A stretch of DNA of 45,940 bases from a bacterium (GCA_022842165.1 JALHQC010000032.1:1-45940), one strand, 5' to 3'; counted from the stretch's first letter, positions 1 through 10,785 are shown. Notes: generated by a model from the letters alone, not told the origin. A program made the numbers and translations.

Positions 1-1398
1 ACCGAGACTCTCAGCACTGGCCTCAAGCGCGAATACAAGGTGGTGGTCAACGCCGCCGAACTGGACCAGGAGCTGAACGCGAAGCTGAAGGAGCTCTCCG
101 CCAAAGCCAATATCAAGGGCTTCCGCCCCGGCAAGGTGCCGGTGCCGCATCTGAAGCGCGTCTACGGAAAGTCGGCCATGGCCGAGGTCGTCCAGAAGAC
201 TATCGACACGAAGTCGAAGGAACTGCTGGCCGAAAAGAAGCTGAAGCCCGCCTATCAGCCGGAAGTGAAGCTTCCCGAGGATGAAGCGGAAGTGAACGCC
301 GTGATGGACGGGAAGGGCGATCTCGCCTTCTCCGTCGCCTTCGAGATCATTCCCGATTTCGAACTGAAGGACCATGCCGGCCTCGAACTCGCCCGCCATG
401 TGGTGGAAGTGACCGAGGACCATATCGGCGAGACGCTGACGCGACTGTCTTCGCAAGCCAAGAACTTCGAGGAGAAGCAGGGCGCCGCCGAGAAGGGCGA
501 CCGGCTGACCATCAACTTCCTGGGCACCATCGACGGCACGCCGTTTGAAGGCGGCACGGCGGACGACGTGGCGCTCGAGATCGGTTCGGGCCAGTTCATC
601 CCCGGCTTCGAAGACCAGCTGATCGGCGCCAAGGCTGGCGACGACGTGACCGTGAAGGTGACCTTCCCAGAGAGCTATGGCGTTCCTGCCTTGGCCGGCA
701 AGGCCGCCGAATTCGCCACCAAGGTGACGAAGGTCGAGGGTCCCAAGGAAACCGTCATCGATGACGAGTTCGCCAAGAAAATGGGCTTCGAGGATCTGGC
801 CAAGCTCCGCGACATGGTGAAGGAGCGCATGTCCGGCGAATTCACCCAGATGAGCAACATGAAACTGAAGCGCGATGTGCTCGACGCGCTCGACAAGATG
901 TATACCTTCGAACTGCCCGAGAAGCTGGTCGACGCCGAGTTCAACGGCATCTGGAACGCGCTGTCCCAGGAAATGACCCGCGCCGGCAAGAGCTTCGCCG
1001 ACGAGAACACCACGGAAGAAGATGCGCGCAAGGAATACCGCGCCATCGCCGAGCGCCGCGTGCGCCTTGGCCTCGTGCTGGGTACGCTGGGCGAGAAGGA
1101 AGGCGTGCAGGTTGGCGAGCAGGAGCTGCAGCAGGCGCTGTTTTCGCGCATGCGCCAGTTCCCCGGCCAGGAAAAGCAGGTGGTCGACTACTACCGCAAG
1201 AACCCGCAGGCGATGATGGAACTGCGCGGGCCGATCTTCGAGCAGAAGGTCGTCGACGGAATCGTCGCCAAGGCCACCGTCACCGAGAAGCCCGTCACCA
1301 AGGAAGAACTCCAGGCGATGGTGCAGGATGAAGACGAGAGCATGGCCGCCATGGCCTCTCACGATCACGACGACCACGAAGGCCACGATCACGCCTGA
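1..1398 (+). CDS. tig: Trigger factor, ribosome-associated chaperone (5' end cut by window edge)
   Basis: Trigger factor binds the ribosome exit tunnel and shields nascent chains; it also has peptidyl-prolyl isomerase activity. The frame is open from base 1, reading TETLSTGLKREYKVVVN, which matches the usual N-terminus a few residues after the initiator Met, so only about three codons are missing. The ribosome-binding signature GFRPGKVP is at about bases 118-141. The FKBP-like PPIase domain follows (GDRLTINFLGTIDG, FEGG, FIPGFEDQL), then the long helical C-terminal chaperone domain. The last 13 residues are His/Asp-rich (SHDHDDHEGHDHA), unlike the simple acidic tail of many homologues. Transcription probably ends at the hairpin just downstream. 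The position upstream of clpP/clpX/lon is the standard proteostasis neighbourhood. Identification is secure. Confidence 0.97.
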   Translation, partial: TETLSTGLKREYKVVVNAAELDQELNAKLKELSAKANIKGFRPGKVPVPHLKRVYGKSAMAEVVQKTIDTKSKELLAEKKLKPAYQPEVKLPEDEAEVNAVMDGKGDLAFSVAFEIIPDFELKDHAGLELARHVVEVTEDHIGETLTRLSSQAKNFEEKQGAAEKGDRLTINFLGTIDGTPFEGGTADDVALEIGSGQFIPGFEDQLIGAKAGDDVTVKVTFPESYGVPALAGKAAEFATKVTKVEGPKETVIDDEFAKKMGFEDLAKLRDMVKERMSGEFTQMSNMKLKRDVLDALDKMYTFELPEKLVDAEFNGIWNALSQEMTRAGKSFADENTTEEDARKEYRAIAERRVRLGLVLGTLGEKEGVQVGEQELQQALFSRMRQFPGQEKQVVDYYRKNPQAMMELRGPIFEQKVVDGIVAKATVTEKPVTKEELQAMVQDEDESMAAMASHDHDDHEGHDHA

Positions 1399-1421
1399 TC
1401 GTTGCACTCGAGATGAAGTTC

Positions 1422-1452
1422 AACGGCCGGGGCATTCCCGGCCGTTTGTCTT
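1422..1452 (+). terminator. Rho-independent terminator after tig
   Basis: A 10-bp inverted repeat (AACGGCCGGG at 1422-1431 and CCCGGCCGTT at 1437-1446) with a five-base loop is followed by the T-rich run TTGTCTTT. It lies between two convergent genes, just after the tig stop codon. Confidence 0.85.
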
Positions 1453-1464
1453 TGTGATGGCCGA

Positions 1465-2328
1465 TCAGGTGTAGAGCTGCATGACGCCTGTGATGTTGTC
1501 TCCTGCCATGTGGCGGCTGATGGCGGCGCGCAACACGTTGCGGGCGGCATCGGCCAAGGGCGTGTCTGCGCCGGCTGCCGCCGACAGGGCGGCGAAATAG
1601 CCGAAATCCTTTTCCGCCAGATCGATCGGGAACATCGGCGCGTAATTCTTTGCCAGCATTGAAAGCGCAGCACCCCTCGCGGCAGGGCTGGCAACCGGCG
1701 TGGCGCCGATGATCTCGATCGCCCTTGCAGGGTCTAGCCCGGCCCTCGAGAGGGCGCCGATCGCCTCGGCCACTGCCGCTACCTGAATGCCGAACAGGGC
1801 GTTCAGCGCCAGCTTGACCGCCGCGCCCGCGCCGTTTCCTCCGGCTTGATGGACGGCGCCGCCCATGGCCATCAGCAGCGGCTGGACATGCGAGACGTCA
1901 GCCTCCGTTCCGCCTGCCATGAAGATCAATTGCCGCGCTTCGGCCTGGAGCCTTGAACCCGCCACCGGTGCATCGACAAAGCCGATGCCCCTAGCGGATG
2001 CTTTCTGCGCCAGTATGGTCACATGGCGGGCTGTGAGGGTCGAGCATTCGATGGCGATAGACCCGGCTTTCATTGCAGGCAGGGCACCCGTTTCCGGATC
2101 GAGCCAGACGGAGTGCGATGCCGCATCGTCTCGCAGCATGGCGATGACGGCGTCGGCCCCTTGCGCGGCGGCTCGGGGCGTTTCGGCAAGGCGCGCGCCC
2201 TGATCGACCAGCAGCGATTGCCTGCCGGGACTGCGGTTCCAGACGGTGACGGAATAGCCTGCGGCGATGAGATTTGTGGCCATGCGCGAGCCCATGGCGC
2301 CGAGCCCCAGAAAGGCAATGGTTTTCAT
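1465..2328 (-). CDS. NAD(P)-dependent beta-hydroxyacid dehydrogenase (3-hydroxyisobutyrate dehydrogenase family)
   Basis: A 287-residue protein that starts MKTIAFLGLGAMGSRMA. This is the Rossmann GxGxxG nucleotide-binding loop of the 6-phosphogluconate/3-hydroxyisobutyrate dehydrogenase superfamily, followed by the substrate-binding segment FVDAPVAGSRLQAEA (family pattern DAPVSGG, here AGS). GGNGAGAAVKLALNAL contains the catalytic lysine of the GxxGxGxxxKxxxN motif, and NYAPMFPIDLAEKDFGYF is typical of the C-terminal all-alpha domain. Family members oxidise or reduce short hydroxy acids such as 3-hydroxyisobutyrate, tartronate semialdehyde or glyoxylate; the substrate cannot be told here. I chose the ATG at 2328 because GGAG lies 8 bases upstream; an ATG four codons earlier is possible. 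It is convergent with tig and lies 60 bases upstream of the AhpD-like gene on the same strand. Confidence 0.85.
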   Translation of the reverse strand: MKTIAFLGLGAMGSRMATNLIAAGYSVTVWNRSPGRQSLLVDQGARLAETPRAAAQGADAVIAMLRDDAASHSVWLDPETGALPAMKAGSIAIECSTLTARHVTILAQKASARGIGFVDAPVAGSRLQAEARQLIFMAGGTEADVSHVQPLLMAMGGAVHQAGGNGAGAAVKLALNALFGIQVAAVAEAIGALSRAGLDPARAIEIIGATPVASPAARGAALSMLAKNYAPMFPIDLAEKDFGYFAALSAAAGADTPLADAARNVLRAAISRHMAGDNITGVMQLYT

Positions 2329-2388
2329 GTCAGTCTCCATTGAAGAGCGGTTGAGGGAACCAGCCTCTGGCCGGTTCCCCCTTGCGGG

Positions 2389-2970
2389 CTACATCGCCAT
2401 GGCGCGGTTGCGCGGGCTGACCCAGGCAAGCGCAGGATCGGTCATGAAGGATTCCTTCGGCGTGCCGGTGAGGTGGTTGACGTAGTTCGAGATCGTCTTG
2501 GTGGCGATGACGGTGACGACCTCGAGGACGTTCTGCTTCGTGTAACCGGCAGCATAGAAGGCTGTGAGCGCCTGCTCGCCGGCGAAGCCGCGTTCACGCA
2601 GCACGGTTTCGATGAAGCGGCGGAGGGCCTGCAATCTGGCATCGGCGATGGGCTTGCCGTTGCGGATGGCCATGATGGCCGCCTCGTCGAGCTTCGCCAT
2701 GCGGCCGAGGTAGGTATGGCCCATGGTGCAGTATTCGCATTCGTGGAAGACGCTGACCGTCAGGAATGCCACTTGCTGTTCCTGCGGCGAAAGCGACGTT
2801 CTGGAGACGAGCGCGAAGAGCGCGTCATAAGCCTCGAGCGTCTCGGGGCTTTCCGCCATGATACCGTGAAGGGTAGGAATGAAGCTCCAGGCCTTCTGCA
2901 CCTGGCCCAGTGTCGCCCTAGAAGCCTCTGGCGCGGTTTCGATCGAATGCACGGCGAATGAAGTGGTCAT
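2389..2970 (-). CDS. Carboxymuconolactone decarboxylase / AhpD-like protein
   Basis: A 193-residue protein starting MTTSFAVHSIETAP. The core HECEYCTMGHTYLGR carries the CxxC pair and downstream His of the AhpD/CMD fold (E-x-C-x-x-C-x3-H), which in AhpD forms the thiol redox centre that recycles alkylhydroperoxide reductase. The helices before and after (PEALEAYDAL-like and QNVLEVVTVIATKTISNYVNHLTGT) fit the all-alpha trimeric fold. A peroxidase-related or general disulfide-reductase role is inferred from the family. The open frame extends far upstream, antisense to the LysR gene, but only this part looks like protein and it has an ATG at the expected place. It is transcribed divergently from the LysR regulator, the usual arrangement of a LysR target, so it is probably controlled by that regulator, perhaps together with the dehydrogenase gene downstream. 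Confidence 0.85.
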   Translation of the reverse strand: MTTSFAVHSIETAPEASRATLGQVQKAWSFIPTLHGIMAESPETLEAYDALFALVSRTSLSPQEQQVAFLTVSVFHECEYCTMGHTYLGRMAKLDEAAIMAIRNGKPIADARLQALRRFIETVLRERGFAGEQALTAFYAAGYTKQNVLEVVTVIATKTISNYVNHLTGTPKESFMTDPALAWVSPRNRAMAM

Positions 2971-3066
2971 CGGTGTTTGTCCTTGAACTGGGGTTGGTTC
3001 GCCTGACAGCGATGAACACTCTCTATTCCTGCTCCAACTCTCAAAAAATACGCGCTCGATCACGAT

Positions 3067-3089
3067 ATTCGTGCCATAACTGCACGAAT
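3067..3089. promoter_or_regulatory. LysR-type operator overlapping the lysR start codon
   Basis: A perfect inverted repeat, ATTCGTGC (3067-3074) and GCACGAAT (3082-3089) with a 7-base spacer, lies in the 117-bp divergent intergenic region. It contains the T-N11-A pattern of LysR-family binding sites. The right arm overlaps the ATG of the regulator, which would suit autorepression. The role is inferred from structure and position. Confidence 0.7.
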
Positions 3090-3981
3090 GAAGACGGAAG
3101 ACCTGGTCCTGCTGCTGGATGTGGCGCGGCGCGGCAGCTTTGCTGCTGCTGCCAAGGAGCGCAACGTCGACCCGTCTTCGGTGTCGCGCGCCATCGCCGA
3201 CATCGAGGCGGAACTTGGCATGAGGCTGTTTCAGCGCAGCACGCGGCGCATGGCCCTGACCGAGGCGGGCGACATCTATGTCTCGCAGATCGAGCCGCTG
3301 GTGGCGGAGTTCGACCGTGCCCGCGATCTTGCGGCAAGTGCCGTGGGGACGCCGCGCGGGCTGCTGCGCCTGACGGCATCGGAAACCTTCGGCCACGTCT
3401 GCATCGTGCCCTTGCTCAAGGAATTCCGCGAGCGCTATCCCTTCCTCAAGCTCGAATGCCTGTTCACGGATGCCAATCTCGATCTCTTTGCCGACCGCAT
3501 CGACCTGGCGATCCGGCTGGGGCCGACGGTCGAGGGCAATCTCATCGCCTCGAAGCTGGCGGATACCCATTACCGCGTGGTCGCCAGCCCCCCGTATCTG
3601 GCCGCGCATGGCAGGATCGCGGCGCCGGAGGACATTGCCGGCCACAAGGTCATTCTGTTCAACATTCGCGCCTTCCGGTCGCACTGGCTGTTCCGCGACG
3701 CCGCCGGACGCGACATCGAGGTGAAAATTGACGGCGATGTGACGCTGTCGCCCGCCGGGTCCCTGCGCACGGCGGCGCTCAGCGATCTGGGGCCGGCGCT
3801 TCTGCCGGACTGGCTGGTTGACGGCGACATTGCAAGGGGCACTCTCGTGAACCTGTTTCCCGGCTACCGCGTGACGGCGACGACATTCAACACGGCGGCC
3901 TGGCTGGTCTACCCCTCGCGCAGCTACTTGCCGAACAAGGTGCGCGTCGTCATCGACTATCTGAGGGAAAAGCTGGGGTGA
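3088..3981 (+). CDS. LysR-family transcriptional regulator
   Basis: A 297-residue protein with an N-terminal winged helix-turn-helix: MKTEDLVLLLDVARRGSFAAAA, then NVDPSSVSRAIADIEAELG as the recognition region, and LFQRSTRRMALTEAG. A type II periplasmic-binding-protein-like effector domain follows (GLLRLTASETFGHVCIVPLL, then RIDLAIRLG, then the dimer strands). The length is normal for the family. The pattern RLTASETFGHVCIVPLL-EFRERYP puts it in the large CrgA/AaeR-like group of LysR proteins. It faces away from the AhpD-like gene, and an inverted repeat covers its start codon, so autoregulation and control of the divergent redox gene are likely. The inducer is unknown. Confidence 0.92.
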   Translation: MKTEDLVLLLDVARRGSFAAAAKERNVDPSSVSRAIADIEAELGMRLFQRSTRRMALTEAGDIYVSQIEPLVAEFDRARDLAASAVGTPRGLLRLTASETFGHVCIVPLLKEFRERYPFLKLECLFTDANLDLFADRIDLAIRLGPTVEGNLIASKLADTHYRVVASPPYLAAHGRIAAPEDIAGHKVILFNIRAFRSHWLFRDAAGRDIEVKIDGDVTLSPAGSLRTAALSDLGPALLPDWLVDGDIARGTLVNLFPGYRVTATTFNTAAWLVYPSRSYLPNKVRVVIDYLREKLG

Positions 3982-4188
3982 CGATATGGAGGGTCTGTCG
4001 TACGGGAGAGAAACGAAAGCCAGCAGGTGACAGAACCGGCTGGCTGCGCAGACGGGCGGGTCTGGCAGGCTAGGAGCAACCGGATCGGGAGCCATCCCTT
4101 AACCCTCGCGGCGAAGGGGCTTCCATCATCACCTTCCGTCGCCTATCTATGTCATCCAGATCACAACCGATTCATCCGAAAGAGCTCC

Positions 4189-4821
4189 ATGCGCGATCCC
4201 GTCGATTTCCTGACCACCGGCGCCTTCTGGCCCTCCGTCATCCAGCAGGAGAGCCGGGGCGAGCGGGTCTACGACCTTCCCTCCAGGCTGCTGCGCGAGC
4301 GCATCATCTTCATCACCGGGCCGATCGACGATAATGTCGCAGCCTCGATCTGCATGCAGCTTCTCTTCCTTGAAGCCGAGAACCCCAAAAAGGAAATCTC
4401 GATGTATATCAACAGCCCGGGCGGTGTCGTCACCTCGGGCATGTCGATCTACGATACCATGCAGTTCATCCGCTGCCCCGTTTCCACCACAGTCATGGGG
4501 CAAGCGGCGTCGATGGGTTCGCTGCTGCTGACGGCGGGTGCCAAGGACATGCGCTTCGCGCTTCCGAACTCCCGCATCATGGTTCACCAGCCTTCGGGCG
4601 GCTATCAGGGCCAGGTGACGGACATCCTGATCCACGCCAAGGAAGTCGAAAGCCTGAAGCGTCGGCTCAACGAAATCTACGTCCAGCATACCGGGCGCGA
4701 CTACAAGACGATCGAGGATGCCCTCGAGCGCGACAATTTCTTCACGGCGGAAGCCGCACTTGCCTTTGGCCTGATCGACAAGGTCATCGACAAGCGGCCG
4801 GTGCCGGCGGAAGGAAAGTGA
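4189..4821 (+). CDS. clpP: ATP-dependent Clp protease proteolytic subunit
   Basis: A 210-residue serine peptidase that forms the tetradecameric chamber docking with ClpX or ClpA. The catalytic triad is visible: Ser108 in GQAASMGS, His133 in IMVHQPSGG, and Asp182 in [12 protein letters not shown]. The strand [19 protein letters not shown] is the conserved substrate-binding handle. The frame is open further upstream, but [20 protein letters not shown] is the expected N-terminus and has an AAAGAGCTCC stretch just before it, so I start at 4189. clpX follows after 197 bases, the standard bacterial order. The interval contains possible regulatory repeats, so clpX may have its own promoter. Identification is secure. 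Confidence 0.97.
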   Translation: MRDPVDFLTTGAFWPSVIQQESRGERVYDLPSRLLRERIIFITGPIDDNVAASICMQLLFLEAENPKKEISMYINSPGGVVTSGMSIYDTMQFIRCPVSTTVMGQAASMGSLLLTAGAKDMRFALPNSRIMVHQPSGGYQGQVTDILIHAKEVESLKRRLNEIYVQHTGRDYKTIEDALERDNFFTAEAALAFGLIDKVIDKRPVPAEGK

Positions 4822-4865
4822 CGATTGAACCTTGCGACCGGGAATTGCACCGGCGGGCGGCATTG

Positions 4866-4996
4866 TAATCAAGCCTTGATTAACCATATCCGCCCATGCT
4901 CAATTATTGGTTTGAGTCCGTAAGGGCTGATTTGGGATAGGCTTGGGCTGCGGCATCTGAGTCAAGTCTCGTTAAAGACTGCATGCGTATCATGCA
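4866..4996. promoter_or_regulatory. clpP-clpX intergenic region with two inverted repeats
   Basis: The interval before clpX has a near-perfect palindrome, TAATCAAG / CTTGATTA at 4866-4882 with a one-base centre, and a second repeat TGCATG / CATGCA at 4980-4996 with a 5-base loop in the presumed clpX leader. Neither is followed by a T-run, so these are more likely protein-binding or leader structures than terminators. I could not assign a regulator. Confidence 0.35.
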
Positions 4997-5018
4997 GCAT
5001 AGTGTCCAAGGAGAGCTT

Positions 5019-6293
5019 ATGAGTAAGGCAACGGGGAGCGACAACAAGAACACCTTGTACTGCTCCTTCTGCGGCAAGAGCCAGCATGAGGTCAGGAAAC
5101 TGATTGCGGGCCCGACCGTGTTCATCTGCGATGAATGCGTCGAACTCTGCATGGACATCATCCGCGAGGAGAACAAGACCTCGCTGGCGAAATCCAAGGA
5201 TGGCGTGCCGACCCCGCACGAAATCCGCAAGGTGCTTGACGACTATGTCATCGGCCAGGAGCATGCCAAGAAGGTGCTCTCAGTGGCGGTGCACAACCAC
5301 TACAAGCGCCTGAACCATGCGGCAAAGAACAATGACGTCGAACTGGCGAAGTCCAACATCATGCTTGTCGGCCCCACGGGCTCCGGCAAGACGTTGCTGG
5401 CCCAGACGCTGGCGCGAATCCTCGATGTGCCCTTCACCATGGCGGATGCCACCACGCTGACCGAGGCGGGCTATGTGGGCGAGGATGTCGAGAACATCAT
5501 CCTGAAGCTGTTGCAGTCGGCGGATTACAACGTCGAGCGTGCCCAGCGCGGCATCGTCTATATCGACGAGGTCGACAAGATCAGCCGCAAGTCGGACAAC
5601 CCCTCGATCACCCGCGACGTGTCGGGAGAGGGCGTCCAGCAGGCACTGCTGAAGATCATGGAGGGAACCGTTGCTTCCGTTCCGCCGCAGGGTGGCCGCA
5701 AGCATCCCCAGCAGGAGTTCCTGCAGGTCGATACCACCAATATCCTGTTCATCTGTGGCGGCGCCTTCGCAGGTCTCGAACGCATCATCAACCAGCGCAG
5801 CAAAGGTTCGGGCCTGGGCTTCGGGGCGGACCTCCGCTCGCCCGAAGACCGCCGCACCGGCGCCGTGTTGCGCGAGCTTGAGCCGGAAGATCTGCTCAAA
5901 TTCGGCCTGATCCCCGAATTCGTCGGCCGCCTGCCCGTGGTGGCGACTCTCGAGGACCTCGACGAGCCGGCGTTGATGCAGATCCTGACCGAGCCCAAAA
6001 ACGCCCTGGTGAAGCAGTATCAGCGGCTGTTCGAGATGGAAGGCGTGAAGCTGACCTTCCCGGAGGATGCACTGCACGCGATTTCCCGCCGCGCCATCGA
6101 GCGCAAGACGGGTGCCCGCGGCCTCCGCTCGATCCTCGAATCGATCCTGCTCGAGACCATGTTCGACCTTCCCGCCATGAATGGCGTGGAGGAGGTGGTG
6201 ATCTCGAAGGACGTGGTCGACGGGACCGCCAAGCCTTTGCTGATCTACGCCGACCGTAACGAGCAGAGCCCCAAGGCATCTGCCTCGGCCTGA
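5019..6293 (+). CDS. clpX: ATP-dependent Clp protease ATP-binding subunit ClpX
   Basis: A 424-residue AAA+ unfoldase that delivers substrates to ClpP. It has the N-terminal zinc-binding domain with Cys15, Cys18, Cys37 and Cys40 (CSFC, CDEC). Walker A is GPTGSGKT at about 118-125, the pore loop is GYVG at 151-154, Walker B is IVYIDE at about 179-184, and sensor/arginine residues occur in the C-terminal domain. The start at 5019 is preceded by AAGGAGAG. The last residues read [19 protein letters not shown] before the stop. A second copy of this tail occurs at 7142-7222 beyond an inserted gene, so the present 3' end may be a replacement. A strong terminator follows directly. Identification is secure. 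Confidence 0.97.
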   Translation: MSKATGSDNKNTLYCSFCGKSQHEVRKLIAGPTVFICDECVELCMDIIREENKTSLAKSKDGVPTPHEIRKVLDDYVIGQEHAKKVLSVAVHNHYKRLNHAAKNNDVELAKSNIMLVGPTGSGKTLLAQTLARILDVPFTMADATTLTEAGYVGEDVENIILKLLQSADYNVERAQRGIVYIDEVDKISRKSDNPSITRDVSGEGVQQALLKIMEGTVASVPPQGGRKHPQQEFLQVDTTNILFICGGAFAGLERIINQRSKGSGLGFGADLRSPEDRRTGAVLRELEPEDLLKFGLIPEFVGRLPVVATLEDLDEPALMQILTEPKNALVKQYQRLFEMEGVKLTFPEDALHAISRRAIERKTGARGLRSILESILLETMFDLPAMNGVEEVVISKDVVDGTAKPLLIYADRNEQSPKASASA

Positions 6294-6316
6294 TGGTCCA
6301 ATAATTGAATTGAATC

Positions 6317-6352
6317 GCCGCCCTGAGCAGATCAGGGCGGCATCTTGTTTTG
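6317..6352 (+). terminator. Rho-independent terminator after clpX
   Basis: A 10-bp stem (GCCGCCCTGA at 6317-6326, TCAGGGCGGC at 6332-6341) with a GCAGA loop is followed by ATCTTGTTTT. The stop codon of the convergent gene at 6332 lies inside the right arm of this hairpin. Confidence 0.88.
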
Positions 6353-7051
6353 GACAGGCCTCATCCATGGAATGCCCGCCCGGACATCCTCGACACTCCA
6401 TTCAGGTAATGGATTGACGCGAGAAACGTCTTTCAGCAGCACGGCGGGCGACTGCGCGGTTGCCGTGAAGGACCGAGGTTCCAGCGGGGCGATCCCGAAA
6501 TGGGCAAGGTATTGTTCCAGCATCTCGCCCGTAAATCTCGTGCGCTTGATCTTGCCGGCATAGCGATCCGCGTCCTCGAACGGATAGCGCTCCCCGGACT
6601 CCTCGAACACCCACCGTCCGCCATCATTGGATGCCGCGATGGATCTGCGACGGCTAAGTTCGTCACCTCCGAGACTGGGAGGCGCGTAGACCTCCCAGAT
6701 GGTTCCCGGATAGGGCTTGGATGTGACACAGCACACCCGCATCGCCAGCATCTCATACCGCCTTGCCAGATGCCACATCGGCATGAAGGGATCGGACCCC
6801 TTCAGTCCTTCCCGGAAAAAGCCGGTCCAGCCGGCAGGTCCGGGAACGAACAGCGCCTTCCGCATACCCATGGTGAGGGGAGGGAGAAGATCGAGAAGGG
6901 GTTCGAGCGGGCCGGTAAGGATCTGTTCCTCAAATTGCGATCCGTCTGCTTCAAACATGAGGCGGTAAGCGCTCGCCGCCTCGACCGTATCCGCCTTGAC
7001 GAGACCGAAGTCGCTGGTAGCCGGAACCCAGGTGGAAAAGAACGAAGACAT
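6332..7051 (-). CDS. Uncharacterised 239-residue protein inserted behind clpX
   Basis: I do not recognise this gene with certainty. The protein starts MSSFFSTWVPATSDFG and has no signal peptide or membrane segment. Landmarks are PGPAGWTGFFREGLKGSDP, WHLARRYEMLAMRVCCVTSK, ASNDGGRWVFEESGERYPFEDADRY and FTGEMLEQYLAHFGI. The pattern of a GW-T-FF segment followed by a basic middle and an NDGGRW-x-F strand has the look of small cytoplasmic immunity-like or accessory proteins, but that is an impression only. It is convergent with clpX: its stop codon sits within the clpX terminator, and a second copy of the clpX tail lies immediately upstream of its start. Both features point to acquisition at the end of clpX. 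No partner gene (toxin or other) is adjacent. Confidence 0.7.
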   Translation of the reverse strand: MSSFFSTWVPATSDFGLVKADTVEAASAYRLMFEADGSQFEEQILTGPLEPLLDLLPPLTMGMRKALFVPGPAGWTGFFREGLKGSDPFMPMWHLARRYEMLAMRVCCVTSKPYPGTIWEVYAPPSLGGDELSRRRSIAASNDGGRWVFEESGERYPFEDADRYAGKIKRTRFTGEMLEQYLAHFGIAPLEPRSFTATAQSPAVLLKDVSRVNPLPEWSVEDVRAGIPWMRPVQNKMPP

Positions 7052-7141
7052 GGATGGTCAATCTAACAGGCTAGAGTTCATCGTCAATTTACTCTCTGAT
7101 CGGCTTGGTAGGGTGATCGAGCCTGCCGCGGTCTCGCACGA

Positions 7142-7222
7142 GTTGTTGAAGGCGATGTCCAGCCGCTGCTGATCTACGCCGACCGCGCCAAGCAGAACCC
7201 GAAGGCCTCCGCCTCGGCGTAA
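7142..7222 (+). pseudogene. Second copy of the clpX 3' end (remnant)
   Basis: The plus-strand frame reads [20 protein letters not shown] then KASASA and stop. It is plainly homologous to the end of the intact clpX ([26 protein letters not shown], stop). There is no start codon and no further clpX homology upstream, so only about 26 codons remain. A terminator follows, as expected for a former gene end. The two copies differ at several codons, so they are not a very recent perfect duplication. The remnant and the real clpX end bracket the unrecognised gene at 6332-7051. Confidence 0.85.
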
Positions 7223-7247
7223 CGCTGCCACGGTTGAAATTTGGATG

Positions 7248-7284
7248 CCCGGGTCCGGCGCTGCCGGATCCGGGTTTTCTTTTT
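7248..7284 (+). terminator. Rho-independent terminator behind the clpX tail remnant
   Basis: A 12-bp stem, CCCGGGTCCGGC at 7248-7259 and GCCGGATCCGGG at 7263-7274 with one G-T pair and a 3-base loop, is followed by TTTTCTTTTT. Its place directly after the remnant stop codon suggests it is the ancestral clpX terminator. Confidence 0.85.
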
Positions 7285-7362
7285 GAAATCCATAACTTGA
7301 ATCCGGAACATCCCTGACCCTCTGGCATTAGGCTGCGTGGTGATTGTGGAGAGCAAGGTTCC

Positions 7363-8019
7363 ATGGCCAGGAAACCCCGCAAGGCGCAATTCCTCCGCGA
7401 CAACGGCCTGACACTGGTCCTCATGGCCTGCTTTCTGTTCTCGATCGGCGGCATGCTGTTCTCAGGCTGGATCGAGCAGAACGAGGAGCACATCGTTCAT
7501 CAACAGATGACGCAAGGTCTGATGGACTATGCGATTTCGGGCGATTTCCTCTCCGCCGTCTTTGAGAACTGGGAGAGCGAATTCCTCCAGATGACCGCCT
7601 ATGTGGCCTTCACGGCCTATCTGTTTCAGCGCGGTTCGGCCGAATCCCGCGATCCCGACAAGCCCGGCCGCGACAATGACAGTCTCGGGCCGAAGTGGCA
7701 CGGCATCAAGCCCGTGCTGAAATTCCTCTACTCCTATTCGCTGGGGATCGCCCTCGCAGCCCTGTTTATCGTGTCGTTCATTTTTCATGCCTGGGCGACC
7801 TTCGTGGCTACGAACGAGTGGGCGAACCAGCATGGCGAACCGGCAGTTTCATTTCTGGGAACCTTGGCCAGTTCGCGGTTCTGGTTCGAGTCCTTCCAGA
7901 ACTGGCAGTCGGAGTTCCTGTCGACCGCGGTGCTTGTGGTGCTCTCGATCTTCCTGCGCTTCAAGGGTTCGCCGGAATCGAAGCCCCTTGGCGCCCCAAA
8001 CAGCGAGACGGGTTCGTGA
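7363..8019 (+). CDS. DUF6766-like integral membrane protein with internal duplication
   Basis: A 218-residue membrane protein of unknown function, resembling the DUF6766 family. It has four predicted hydrophobic helices (about residues 15-35, 74-90, 122-146 and 186-200). The two halves repeat each other: FENWESEFLQMTAYVAF at residue 67 and FQNWQSEFLSTAVLVV at residue 178 are each followed by a helix and then by QRGSAES or FKGSPES. Each half therefore contains a membrane helix, an amphipathic ENWESEF-type element and a second helix. The basic N-terminus MARKPRKAQFLRDNG favours a cytoplasmic N-terminus. It stands alone between the clpX remnant and lon on the plus strand. No enzymatic motif is visible. 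Confidence 0.8.
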   Translation: MARKPRKAQFLRDNGLTLVLMACFLFSIGGMLFSGWIEQNEEHIVHQQMTQGLMDYAISGDFLSAVFENWESEFLQMTAYVAFTAYLFQRGSAESRDPDKPGRDNDSLGPKWHGIKPVLKFLYSYSLGIALAALFIVSFIFHAWATFVATNEWANQHGEPAVSFLGTLASSRFWFESFQNWQSEFLSTAVLVVLSIFLRFKGSPESKPLGAPNSETGS

Positions 8020-8301
8020 TCGCTTCACAATTGCCTTGCCCAACCCTCCCATGCCGCCACTTCATGCCGCGGGAAAGCGTCTCTAAGATATTGATCTGAA
8101 ATAGTTTTATTGCCGCGTGATACGGCATTGAAATTCGTTAACCGCGCATCCATCTTTGGGCGCGAGGCTGATGCTGTGCTGACTGGAATTTCTGCGTAAT
8201 ATGCAAGTGATTCACCGGGCTGCGGCTTCAGAACCAACCGGGCGCCCATGTTTGGCGGCAATCTTGCGCCATGCTGAGTGCGGCCCACGAAAGGAACAAG
8301 A

Positions 8302-10728
<2,427 letters not shown>

Positions 10729-10752
10729 GCATCGGGCGCATTGGAAAAACCG

Positions 10753-10785
10753 GGGCGGGAGAGATATCTCCCGCCCTTATTTTTT
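10753..10785. terminator. Terminator after lon
   Basis: GGGCGGGAGA (10753-10762) and TCTCCCGCCC (10767-10776) form a 10-bp stem with loop GATA, followed by TTATTTTTT. The stop codon of the convergent gene at 10777 lies in the T-run. Confidence 0.92.

Noticed and set aside
2971-4095. Upstream extension of the AhpD-like frame to a 568-residue protein
   Set aside because: The extra part is antisense to the LysR gene, low in protein character, and the AhpD domain has its own ATG at 2970.
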